This document shows, piece after piece, positions 35,507-43,271 of a DNA stretch of 64,000 bases. The notes under the pieces were generated by a model that ran no database searches, was not told the DNA's origin, and worked only from the letters and a program-made list of their open reading frames with translations. The translations under genes and the position numbers were made by a program. How positions within the stretch are numbered: the first letter of the stretch is position 1; each line of letters starts with the position of its first letter. The DNA comes from Thermocaproicibacter sp002410755 (GTDB lineage: Bacteria; Bacillota; Clostridia; Oscillospirales; Acutalibacteraceae), in the NCBI GenBank assembly GCA_036839715.1, contig DAITDU010000002.1:1-64000 (forward strand), read 5' to 3'.

Positions 35507-35968
35507 ATGATGATCCGAAGGATGGACGGACGGGACCGGGAAGCATGGATTGCCATGGCCAGGGATTTTTATCAGGGGCCGGGAGTGCTGAGCCCTGTAC
35601 CGGAAGAAAATTTCGCACGTACTTTCGACCTGCTGACTGCCGGCAGCCCCTTCGTGGACGGATTTGCAGCTGACTTCAAAAAGCATCTGCTTGGTTCGCT
35701 TCTAATCTCCCTCGAATGGTCCAATGAAGCTGGGGGCATGGTGGTATGGCTTGAGGAACTTTATGTGCGCCCGGAATGCCGCGGGAAAGGCATTGGCACT
35801 GCACTAATCCGCCATGCACTCACAGAGTACTCCGGAAAGGCCCGCCGCTTTCGCCTGGAAGCAGAACCTGCAAATGAAAGCGCAATCCGCCTGTACCGGA
35901 AACTTGGTTTCCGGGATTTTCCCTACCATCAGATGATTCTTACGCCGGGCGGCGAAAACCCGGGCTGA
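35507..35968 (+). CDS. GNAT-family N-acetyltransferase
   Basis: 153 residues. The acetyl-CoA-binding motif A is seen as LEELYVRPECRGKGIGTALIRHAL and the C-terminal motif B as NESAIRLYRKLGF. Such enzymes acetylate amines on small molecules, peptides or proteins; the substrate is unknown. Two ATGs in a row (35507 and 35510) follow GGAAGGAAGAAG. It sits between alr and an ene-reductase gene with short gaps, so probably one operon. Confidence 0.88.
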   Translation: MMIRRMDGRDREAWIAMARDFYQGPGVLSPVPEENFARTFDLLTAGSPFVDGFAADFKKHLLGSLLISLEWSNEAGGMVVWLEELYVRPECRGKGIGTALIRHALTEYSGKARRFRLEAEPANESAIRLYRKLGFRDFPYHQMILTPGGENPG

Positions 35969-35987
35969 AGGAAGGAACTGTATTGTC

Positions 35988-37019
35988 ATGAAACTTTTTG
36001 AATCTTACCGCCTGAAAGGTCTCAAACTGAAAAATCGCATTGTAATGCCGCCGATGTGCATGTACCATGCAACGCAGGATGGTTTTCCGACTCTGTTTCA
36101 TCTCTGCCACTATGCGACACGCGCGCTGGGGGGCGCAGGGCTGATTATCGTGGAGTCCACCGCCGTGCTTCCGGAAGGACGCATCTCAGACCACGACCTC
36201 GGCATCTGGAACGAATCGCAGGCGCATGAACTGAAGCGGCTGGCAGACGCCTGCCATGAATACGGTGCAAAAGCCGCATTGCAAATTAGCCATGCAGGCC
36301 GAAAGAGCCGCCTCTTGAGCGGGAAACTGTATGCGCCAAGTGCCATCTGCTACGGAAAGAACTACCGCATTCCGTATGAAATGACGCAGGAGGACATTTC
36401 CCATGTGGTTTCCGCTTTCGGTGAGGCGGCACGCAGGGCGTCGGAAGCTGGTTTCGATGCGTTGGAAATTCACGCTGCGCACGGATATCTGCTGCATGAA
36501 TTCCTTTCCCCCAAAACGAACCACCGTTCCGACCGCTACGGCGGCAGCCTGGAAAACCGGACGCGCTTCCTGCGCGAAGTCCTCGAAGCAGTCCGGAAGG
36601 ACTGGCCTGTGGAGTGCCCTGTGCTTCTCCGTGTCTCCGCACGCGATTGCTACGGTTGCACGGACACTTCTTCCGAAGTGCTCGAAATTGTAAACCAGGT
36701 AAAATCCCTTATTGACCTTGTCCATGTCAGCTCCGGCGGTCTGGTCCTGTCCGAAAAAAAAGACGATGACGCTTTTCAGATTTCCCTCTCAGCGCGTCTG
36801 CGCGAAAAGTGCGGACTCCCGACAGTTGCCGTGGGGATGTTTACCGATGAAAATGCAGCGGAAGATATTCTTGCAAGCGGCAAGGCTGATCTCGTTGTGA
36901 TTGGCCGTGAACTGCTCCACAATCCAAACTGGCCGGTTGATGTCGCTGTCCGGCACAATATTCCCGGCTATGTGCCGGACGGATACGGGCGTGCTTTTGT
37001 CCCGCTCCCGCTATCCTGA
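35988..37019 (+). CDS. NADH:flavin oxidoreductase of the old yellow enzyme family (YqjM-like)
   Basis: 343 residues, the size of YqjM. An FMN-binding TIM barrel with NRIVMPPMCMY (the cysteine of the YqjM class), QISHAGRKS, DALEIHAAHGYLLHEFLSPKTN, RSDRYGGSLENR and VVIGRELLHNP. These enzymes reduce activated C=C bonds using NAD(P)H; the natural substrate is unknown. Starts 19 bases after the GNAT gene and ends before a terminator. Confidence 0.92.
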   Translation: MKLFESYRLKGLKLKNRIVMPPMCMYHATQDGFPTLFHLCHYATRALGGAGLIIVESTAVLPEGRISDHDLGIWNESQAHELKRLADACHEYGAKAALQISHAGRKSRLLSGKLYAPSAICYGKNYRIPYEMTQEDISHVVSAFGEAARRASEAGFDALEIHAAHGYLLHEFLSPKTNHRSDRYGGSLENRTRFLREVLEAVRKDWPVECPVLLRVSARDCYGCTDTSSEVLEIVNQVKSLIDLVHVSSGGLVLSEKKDDDAFQISLSARLREKCGLPTVAVGMFTDENAAEDILASGKADLVVIGRELLHNPNWPVDVAVRHNIPGYVPDGYGRAFVPLPLS

Positions 37020-37041
37020 AGCTATGCTTTACCGGCAGCAA

Positions 37042-37098
37042 AGGACCCGGCCGCAGATGCAGATATTTTCTCACTGTACCATGCGGTCGGGCCTCTTT
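37042..37098 (+). terminator. Terminator after the ene-reductase
   Basis: AGGACCCGGCCGCA (37042-37055) pairs with TGCGGTCGGGCCT (37082-37094) with mismatches, followed by CTTTT. Confidence 0.6.
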
Positions 37099-37122
37099 TA
37101 TGCCATTTCCCAGGGGATCTAA

Positions 37123-37779
37123 TTATGTCACGTTTTCAAGCTTTGTGACGAACGCACGGGTCAAACTGCTTCCCTTGATGATACCGGTGTAAGTAACCTT
37201 GATCTTCGCCCCGATAACCATGCTTTTTAGTCCCGTTGTATTCACGCCAAGCCTGCGGACTGTAAGCTCACTTCCGTCATCGGTTTTGAGGAGGATGCTC
37301 ATCATGGCACTATCTTTTATCACGCCGGTTATTGTATGTGGGGTTTTATCGAATGCCTTGTCTTCCGCAGCCAAGATTAACTTGCTGTCCGAAGAAGCCC
37401 AGGAGTAAACTCTACCGTCTTCCGGATCAACAAGGAGAAACGGCCCAACAGCATAGTCTTCATCCCAGATCTCAAATTCATGATATTTTTTCCCATTGAC
37501 TGTCTTGAGGTTGAAGTCTTTAAGATGGTATTTATTCCAGTCAAGAGGGACTGCCGTTTTTACAAGGTCAGCTGGCAGTTTTGAAGCCTGGCTTGACGAA
37601 AGCAGGGCTGGTTCCGCTTCCAGTTCCATGCCGGAAGACAAAGGGGGAAAAACAGCCGGCGTTTCCGAAGAAACCGCTCGCTGTAGAAATGCATTGGTAC
37701 ACTTCTTGCTCTGCACCGCCTGACAGCCCATACAGGCAATAAGGACGGCAAGGGCTATAAAAATCAATGCCTTTTTCAT
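37123..37779 (-). CDS. Lipoprotein, unknown function
   Basis: 218 residues. A signal peptide with lipobox LIAC (Cys16) predicts a membrane-anchored lipoprotein. A low-complexity linker is followed by a region with an OB-like beta pattern near the C-terminus (HTITGVIKDSAMMSILLKTD, IGAKIKVTYTGII). I recognise no named family. It has its own promoter and is convergent with the operon ending at 37019. Confidence 0.78.
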   Translation of the reverse strand: MKKALIFIALAVLIACMGCQAVQSKKCTNAFLQRAVSSETPAVFPPLSSGMELEAEPALLSSSQASKLPADLVKTAVPLDWNKYHLKDFNLKTVNGKKYHEFEIWDEDYAVGPFLLVDPEDGRVYSWASSDSKLILAAEDKAFDKTPHTITGVIKDSAMMSILLKTDDGSELTVRRLGVNTTGLKSMVIGAKIKVTYTGIIKGSSLTRAFVTKLENVT

Positions 37780-37819
37780 GTAGGCTCCCCCTTAACAGTT
37801 TATCTTTCCTTATTTTTAC

Positions 37820-37848
37820 ACTATATCGCAACAGTACAAAAATGACAA
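37820..37848 (-). promoter_or_regulatory. Promoter of the lipoprotein gene
   Basis: Reverse strand TTGTCA (37848-37843), 17 bases, TATAGT (37825-37820). Confidence 0.7.
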
Positions 37849-37889
37849 GTAAAAAAGCAAATCTATACAGAATTACAGCCAAATGGAAT

Positions 37890-37918
37890 TGAAAATGCAC
37901 AGTTAAGCAGATATAATA
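37890..37918 (+). promoter_or_regulatory. Promoter of the rRNA methyltransferase gene
   Basis: TTGAAA (37890-37895), 17 bases, TATAAT (37913-37918). Confidence 0.75.
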
Positions 37919-37980
37919 AAGAATAGAAAAAACGGCGCATGCTGAACTACGCCTGTTGCAACAGGGAGGATCATACAGGA

Positions 37981-39207
37981 ATGAAGCAAGGGCGGACTTT
38001 TCCAAAAGTTATTGTAACGCGCAAAGCAGAACAAAGTATTGTTTCAGGTCACCCATGGATCTATAATACCGAGGTCGTTTCAGCGGAACCTTATGAAAAC
38101 GGCTGCCTTGTTGATGTTGTAAGCCTGAAAGGCTCTTATTTGGGAACCGGATTTTTCAATGACCATTCCAAAATCCGTGTCCGGTTGATTTCCCGCAATA
38201 CCAACGACGCTTTCGATGAAGCATTCTTTGAGCGCCGTCTGCGCTATGCATGGGAATACCGCAAAGCCGTAATGGGAACAGACGTTTCGTGCTGCCGGAT
38301 CATTTTTGGGGAATCGGATTCTTTTCCCGGCCTGACAGTAGACCGCTTCAGCAATATTCTTGTGACTCAGACTCTTTCCCTCGGCATTGAAAAGCTGAAG
38401 CCGATGCTGTTTCCGCTGCTGTACCGCGTGCTGACGGAAGACGGGCAGAAAATTGACGGCATTTATGAGCGCAATGATTCTGCTATCCGCGGTCTGGAAG
38501 GCATGGAACAGAACAAGGGGTTCTTCCCCTTGACAAATTTGCCGGTTCCAGACTCAACAAAAACAGAAATCACGGAAAACGGCATCCAATATACCGTAGA
38601 TTTTGAGAATTGCCAGAAAACGGGCTTTTTCCTTGACCAAAAGTACAACCGGCGCGCTGTGGCAAAGCTTTGCCACGGAAGGCATGTGCTGGATTGCTTC
38701 ACCGACACAGGCTCCTTCGCGCTGAATGCGGCCCGCGCAGGGGCAGAACATGTCCATGCTGTTGATATTTCTGAGAAGGCAATCTCAGTGGCAAAGGAAA
38801 ATGCCCGGCTGAATGGGCTGGAAGAAAAGATTGACTTCGAGGTCGCCAATGTTTTCGATTTGTTGCCGCGCCTTGCGGAGACTGCAAAAAAGCAGTATGA
38901 TCTTATCATTCTGGACCCGCCTGCCTTCACAAAGTCCCGTAAGACGGTCATGGGTGCTGAGCGCGGCTACAAGGAAATCAATTACCGCGCAATGAAAATT
39001 CTTCCGCGCGGAGGATACTTAGCAACATGTTCCTGCTCGCATTTTATGACAGATGAGCTTTTCCGGAAAATGCTTCGTTCCGCTGCCGCGGACGCGCAGG
39101 TCTCCCTGCGCCAGGTGGAAGCGCGCCAGCAAGCTCCGGATCATCCTGTCCTCTGGAATGTACCCGAAACAGATTATCTTAAGTTCTATATTTTTCAGGT
39201 TGTCTAA
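37981..39207 (+). CDS. Class I SAM-dependent rRNA (cytosine-C5) methyltransferase, RlmI-like
   Basis: 408 residues. An N-terminal PUA-like RNA-binding domain (HPWIYNTEV, SYLGTGFFNDHSKIRVRL) precedes an EEHEE-like segment and a Rossmann methyltransferase domain with LDCFTDTGSFALNAARAGA (SAM site), VDISEKAI, ILDPPAF and a cysteine in LATCSCSHFM. This is the RlmI/RlmK-like family that methylates 23S rRNA cytosines. The start ATG 37981 has GGGAGG upstream. Confidence 0.9.
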   Translation: MKQGRTFPKVIVTRKAEQSIVSGHPWIYNTEVVSAEPYENGCLVDVVSLKGSYLGTGFFNDHSKIRVRLISRNTNDAFDEAFFERRLRYAWEYRKAVMGTDVSCCRIIFGESDSFPGLTVDRFSNILVTQTLSLGIEKLKPMLFPLLYRVLTEDGQKIDGIYERNDSAIRGLEGMEQNKGFFPLTNLPVPDSTKTEITENGIQYTVDFENCQKTGFFLDQKYNRRAVAKLCHGRHVLDCFTDTGSFALNAARAGAEHVHAVDISEKAISVAKENARLNGLEEKIDFEVANVFDLLPRLAETAKKQYDLIILDPPAFTKSRKTVMGAERGYKEINYRAMKILPRGGYLATCSCSHFMTDELFRKMLRSAAADAQVSLRQVEARQQAPDHPVLWNVPETDYLKFYIFQVV

Positions 39208-39318
39208 ATCCATCCCCTCCGCCTGCTGAATCTGTTTGATGGATTTCCACGCGCCTGTACTAAATTCTTCCTTTCACGCATACCCTTTAGCAACCGGAAA
39301 CGTTTGGAGGGTGGAGCA

Positions 39319-39582
39319 GTGAAAGGCATTGTTGAGGAACGGGCTGTGGAGCTTGGCGAATATATCGCCGAGAGCGGGACTACCGTGCGGGCTGCGGCTA
39401 AAAAATTCGGCGTCAGCAAAAGCACCGTACATAAAGACGTTGCGCAAAGGCTGAAAACGATTGACCCTCCGCTGTATCGGAAAGTGAGAGCCGTCCTGGA
39501 GTACAACAAAGCGCAGCGCCATATTCGCGGTGGCATTGCAACCAGGCTGAAATACCAAAGGCAAGCCATGGAAAGGAAATAG
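39319..39582 (+). CDS. spoIIID: Sporulation transcriptional regulator SpoIIID
   Basis: 87 residues from a GTG start (GGAGGG upstream); Bacillus SpoIIID has 93. The helix-turn-helix TVRAAAKKFGVSKSTVHKDV and the following IRGGIATRLKYQR-like tail are the family hallmarks. It is a DNA-binding switch in the mother cell that acts with sigma-E and prepares sigma-K expression. A CATACCCT sequence at 39279-39286 resembles a sigma-E -10 box, but the -35 is poor. Confidence 0.93.
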   Translation: MKGIVEERAVELGEYIAESGTTVRAAAKKFGVSKSTVHKDVAQRLKTIDPPLYRKVRAVLEYNKAQRHIRGGIATRLKYQRQAMERK

Positions 39583-39583
39583 G

Positions 39584-39618
39584 CGCCGTCCCCGAAAGGG
39601 GGGCGGCACTTTTTTTTG
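39584..39618 (+). terminator. Intrinsic terminator after spoIIID
   Basis: GCCGTCCCC, loop GAAA, GGGGGGCGGC and then ACTTTTTTTT. Confidence 0.88.
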
Positions 39619-39702
39619 AACCAATCTCTTCGCGTGTGGAAAAAGCGTATGATGCGCACTCACGCAGCTATCGGATAGTAATACAGAAAGGCGGGATTTC
39701 AA

Positions 39703-40236
39703 ATGCGTTTGTTTTACGCAATCGAATTCGGCAAAACGGTAAAGGACTTACTCTGTGCCGCAATGGACAAAATGAAGCCCTGCTTCGTACAGGGGCGTTT
39801 TACGCCGCAGGAAAACCTGCACCTGACACTGGTCTTCCTTGGTGAAATTTCCGGGACAAGGCTCACAGAAGCGTGCGCCGCAATGGACTCCGTTTCAGTA
39901 AAGCGGTTTAGCCTTTGCATCGGCGGGGTAGGCTTTTTCCGGCATACGGGCAGCAATCTTTGCTGGGCCGGTGTAGAAGTTGACGAACAGCTTCAGACGC
40001 TTTACACTTCCCTTTGTGCAGAACTTCGGAAACGCGGATTTCGCACAGGGACATCCCCTTACCGTCCGCACCTTACCCTGGTGCGGCAGGCAATCCTTCG
40101 GGAAGGCTACAGCCGCCGGACACTCACAGTTCCTGTGATGCGCGTCCCCGTAGAGCAGTTTTCCCTGATAAAATCCGAGCTTGGCGGCAGGAAGCCGGTT
40201 TATACCGTGCTGCACACTAAGCAGCTGGAAGTCTGA
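39703..40236 (+). CDS. thpR: RNA 2',3'-cyclic phosphodiesterase (LigT/ThpR family)
   Basis: 177 residues, typical length. The two HxTx motifs of the 2H phosphoesterases are present as HLTLVFLG (about residue 42) and HLTLVR (about residue 125). It hydrolyses 2',3'-cyclic phosphate ends of RNA. GAAAGGCGGG precedes the ATG. It is convergent with the exported-protein gene ending at 40303. Confidence 0.9.
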   Translation: MRLFYAIEFGKTVKDLLCAAMDKMKPCFVQGRFTPQENLHLTLVFLGEISGTRLTEACAAMDSVSVKRFSLCIGGVGFFRHTGSNLCWAGVEVDEQLQTLYTSLCAELRKRGFRTGTSPYRPHLTLVRQAILREGYSRRTLTVPVMRVPVEQFSLIKSELGGRKPVYTVLHTKQLEV

Positions 40237-40302
40237 TGGGAAATCATATCTTATGGCAGGACAGGCTTGCCCTTTTTCCTTTAACGGCTTGGGATTCGGG
40301 TG

Positions 40303-41979
40303 TCAGTGCTGAAACAGCCCGATAAAGCCGTTCCAGAGGCCGACAAAAATGCCGCCGAAGCGTTGCCAGAAACCGCCGGAACTGGAGGGCGCCTTCTGCT
40401 GAGAGGTTGTTGTAGACCGCTTTTCCGTAGTCTGAGAAGCTTTGATTTCCTTTGTGCGGAGGACAAACTGAATGCTTTTTGGTGTTTCATTCTGTCCCGA
40501 GGTAAGGGATACAGGCTGTGCTGAGGCATCCATATTCAGAAGATTGTCCTCCCCACCAGTGTGGGCTTTCCATTCTTCATCGATTAGGTCGGTAAGAGTC
40601 TGTTTTGCGCTGCGGAGCGTACCAGTCTGGCTAAGGCCCTGTGCGGCGCGGCGGAGTGTATCAGAAATTCCCGTGAGTGTTTTTTCTGCACCGGAATCCA
40701 TTTGCGGGCTGCTTTGCTCCGCAAGAGATTTTATAGAGCGCAGGGCACTGTCTACACCGGTTATGGCTGCTTCCGCACCCTGTGATGCCTTTTTCATGTT
40801 GTCCAGTGCCCCGCTTACCTGTGGAAGCCTCTGACTGACTGTGCTGTTCAGCGCCTCAAACGTATCCAGCGACGACTCAAGGCTCCCCGAAAGTCCCGAA
40901 ACTGCCGTGCCAAGCCCGTTTATGCTGCTAACGGCCGCAGGGATGTCATTTTTATGTAAGTCAAGTGCAGACAGGAGGCTGCCGAGCAACGTATTCATCT
41001 GCCGGATATCACCAATCAGCCCCGGTTCCGCAAGCGTACCGGATACGTCTTCAAGGCTTGAAAGGACAGGGATGATGGCGGCTTTCATAGCATTGACAGC
41101 CGTATTGATCTTCTCAATTTGGGTATCAATCGTCCGGATATCGGTGTTTCCGGCGTCAATGACGGACTGGATCTGGTTCAGGTAAGATTCAAGGGTATGA
41201 TTTTTGTCGGAATCCGCGGCCATTTTCTTTTCGAGTTGCAGGAGTTGCTGGATTTCCGTTGCCTGCTCAGCGGCGTCTGTACTACTGAGGGAAATGCCCT
41301 GCTTTGCCGCTGCCTGCTGAAGGAACTGCGCAAGGGTAAGGGATGGGTACTGTTTTACCGCCTGCTGGTACTGACTGGCAATCTGGTTTGCCTGCTCCAG
41401 CTGGTCAAGGCAGAGGTCGTCTCGATAGATTTTAGATGCACGGCTGAGGAATTCTTCAAAGCGGCTGGTTCCACCGAAATCCTGCATCAGATTCCAGAAC
41501 CGGCTGGCTTTTCCGGCATCCAGTTCCGAAAGGTTTGTCTTTCCGGTCACTGAATTGAGGCCAGTCATCAGAAACTGCTGAAACGGGATTTCTTTCTCCG
41601 TTTTTCCGGCAGCTTTCAGATATGCCGGGTATGCTGTATCGTGCAGGGCAGCAATGGTTTTTGCCTGTTCCTGTAGGGCCGGAATATTGGTGTCATAGAG
41701 CTTTTCCACTTCATTAAGGATATTATCCAGTTTCGCCGAGCTGTTGAATTCCTGTTCAAGGTCCCAAAGTGCAGCCGCTTCGCCGGCTTTTGCTCCGGCT
41801 TCCACGGCAGGCAGATTTTTAAGGTCCGTATCCTTTGCAAGGAAGTCTTTAAAAGACAGGCCGGAAAGTGCCGGCTGTGCTTCTTTCAGCGCTTCATACT
41901 GGGTATATGCCGCATTGACGTTGTCAACTTTCGTCTTGAGCCCGGAAATTGGCTGTGCTTCCGCACGGAGCAGCTTCAA
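40303..41979 (-). CDS. C-terminal part of a large exported coiled-coil protein (split by frameshift)
   Basis: 558 residues from a TTG at 41979, but the frame is open back to about 42045 and has no ribosome-binding site, so this is the second half of the gene at 42036-43271. It is predicted largely helical, with repeated heptad-like stretches (GAEAAITGVDSALRSIKSLA, SINGLGTAVSGLSGSLESSL), and ends with a hydrophobic C-terminal segment (FWQRFGGIFVGLWNGFIGLF) that could anchor it in the membrane. The whole product would be about 970 residues. It resembles YhgE/Pip-like exported proteins in repeat style only; no function can be assigned. Confidence 0.8.
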   Translation of the reverse strand: MKLLRAEAQPISGLKTKVDNVNAAYTQYEALKEAQPALSGLSFKDFLAKDTDLKNLPAVEAGAKAGEAAALWDLEQEFNSSAKLDNILNEVEKLYDTNIPALQEQAKTIAALHDTAYPAYLKAAGKTEKEIPFQQFLMTGLNSVTGKTNLSELDAGKASRFWNLMQDFGGTSRFEEFLSRASKIYRDDLCLDQLEQANQIASQYQQAVKQYPSLTLAQFLQQAAAKQGISLSSTDAAEQATEIQQLLQLEKKMAADSDKNHTLESYLNQIQSVIDAGNTDIRTIDTQIEKINTAVNAMKAAIIPVLSSLEDVSGTLAEPGLIGDIRQMNTLLGSLLSALDLHKNDIPAAVSSINGLGTAVSGLSGSLESSLDTFEALNSTVSQRLPQVSGALDNMKKASQGAEAAITGVDSALRSIKSLAEQSSPQMDSGAEKTLTGISDTLRRAAQGLSQTGTLRSAKQTLTDLIDEEWKAHTGGEDNLLNMDASAQPVSLTSGQNETPKSIQFVLRTKEIKASQTTEKRSTTTSQQKAPSSSGGFWQRFGGIFVGLWNGFIGLFQH

Positions 41980-42035
41980 AAGCTCACTGCTTGAGGAAGT
42001 CGGCAGATCACCAGAAATCAGGTTGACAGTATCGT

Positions 42036-43271
42036 TTAAGCAAGGTCCATCTGCGCACCGGCAACGATGCGCTTTGCGCCTGATACACTGGCACCGGCGG
42101 CTTTTGAAAGGCCGCTGAGCTGGTTCATGTCACCCTGTACGTTGGAGATTGCTGTACGGATATTAGAAAGCTGTGATTTAACAGAATCTGCGCTGGAGGT
42201 AAGGCTTGCAAGCTGAGGCGCCATATCCGAAAGTACCTTTTCCGCCGCATCTACCCCGCCAGCAAGCGGTTTGAGCGTGCTTGCAAACACGTCCAATCCA
42301 GACAGTGCCGAGTCCATGCTGCTGGAAACGCTTGACCTGCCGGCGGAAACAATCGCGCGTGCCCGGTTCAGCTCGTCAAGGCCTTCGGCCGATTTTTCAA
42401 GGCTTCCACTCATGCCTTCCATCGTGTTGAGAACAACATCGAGGCTGTTGCAGATTGCCTGGTACGAGTTTTCCACCTTGCTCTTGTCTTTTTGCAGCGT
42501 CGAGATTTTGCCAAGCTGTGAAAGCGTAGCAGGGACGGCAAGGAACGTCAGCCCGTCGCAGGAAAAGCTGTTACTCCCCACACGGATGCTGATGTGCTGC
42601 TCTTCGCCCGGCAAGGCCAAGAACGTTACGGTGCGGAGGTTTCCGAGAAGCTGTACCTGGGCACCTTCCGCCTCAAGTGAAACAATATCATTTGCATTGA
42701 ATGAACTCATGCCAACAAGGACGAGGTTATTTTTAAAATAGTCGGAAGCGCTGCTCTGCGGCACAATGTCAACATTGATTTCTACAAGGCCAGTCTTCCC
42801 CGCAAGGTCTTCCGCCTTTGCGTCGGCACCGTTCAGCCGGTAAGAGATTTTTACCGTCCACGGCAGATTCTGAAAAGGTTTTGAGGTCTTGCCTTCAAAA
42901 TAAAAGGCGTCCGGCTTATCTTTGTCATTTGAAAAATCAAAGGTCACCTTTCCGCCGGAAATCGTCGGCTTAACGCTGTCCGTCATGTTGATGACCTTGT
43001 CATACGTCCCATAGTCATGAATGGTACTGACACCGTTCAGCCGGTAGCTCTTTACAACACCGCCGTCCGTAAGGTTGCCATAGTAGTCCAGAGTCCCATA
43101 GTATGCTTCGTCGCAGGAAGGGGAAACCGATGAGCTTGATGAGGCAAAAGCGGAAACCGGTGCCCCGGAAACAACCGCCGCGCAGAGGACAGCAGACAGG
43201 ACCCGTTTCCCAGTTTTCCCGAAGCGGCGGGATTTTAATTGATGCAGCACAGTAGCATTACTCCTTTTCAT
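42036..43271 (-). CDS. N-terminal part of a large exported coiled-coil protein, coupled to an MMPL transporter
   Basis: 411 residues. The start ATG 43271 overlaps the stop of the MMPL gene (ATGA). A signal peptide (VLSAVLCAAVVSGAPVSAFA) is followed by a beta-rich region to about residue 240 and then helical heptad repeats (GSLEKSAEGLDELNRA, SSADSVKSQLSNIRTAIS). The frame ends with DLA and a TAA at 42036-42038; one missing T in GCTTAAAC (42035-42040) would join it to the frame of the next entry (LNDTVNLISGDLP). The split is either a recent mutation or a sequencing error. It likely works outside the membrane with the MMPL protein. Confidence 0.85.
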   Translation of the reverse strand: MKRSNATVLHQLKSRRFGKTGKRVLSAVLCAAVVSGAPVSAFASSSSSVSPSCDEAYYGTLDYYGNLTDGGVVKSYRLNGVSTIHDYGTYDKVINMTDSVKPTISGGKVTFDFSNDKDKPDAFYFEGKTSKPFQNLPWTVKISYRLNGADAKAEDLAGKTGLVEINVDIVPQSSASDYFKNNLVLVGMSSFNANDIVSLEAEGAQVQLLGNLRTVTFLALPGEEQHISIRVGSNSFSCDGLTFLAVPATLSQLGKISTLQKDKSKVENSYQAICNSLDVVLNTMEGMSGSLEKSAEGLDELNRARAIVSAGRSSVSSSMDSALSGLDVFASTLKPLAGGVDAAEKVLSDMAPQLASLTSSADSVKSQLSNIRTAISNVQGDMNQLSGLSKAAGASVSGAKRIVAGAQMDLA

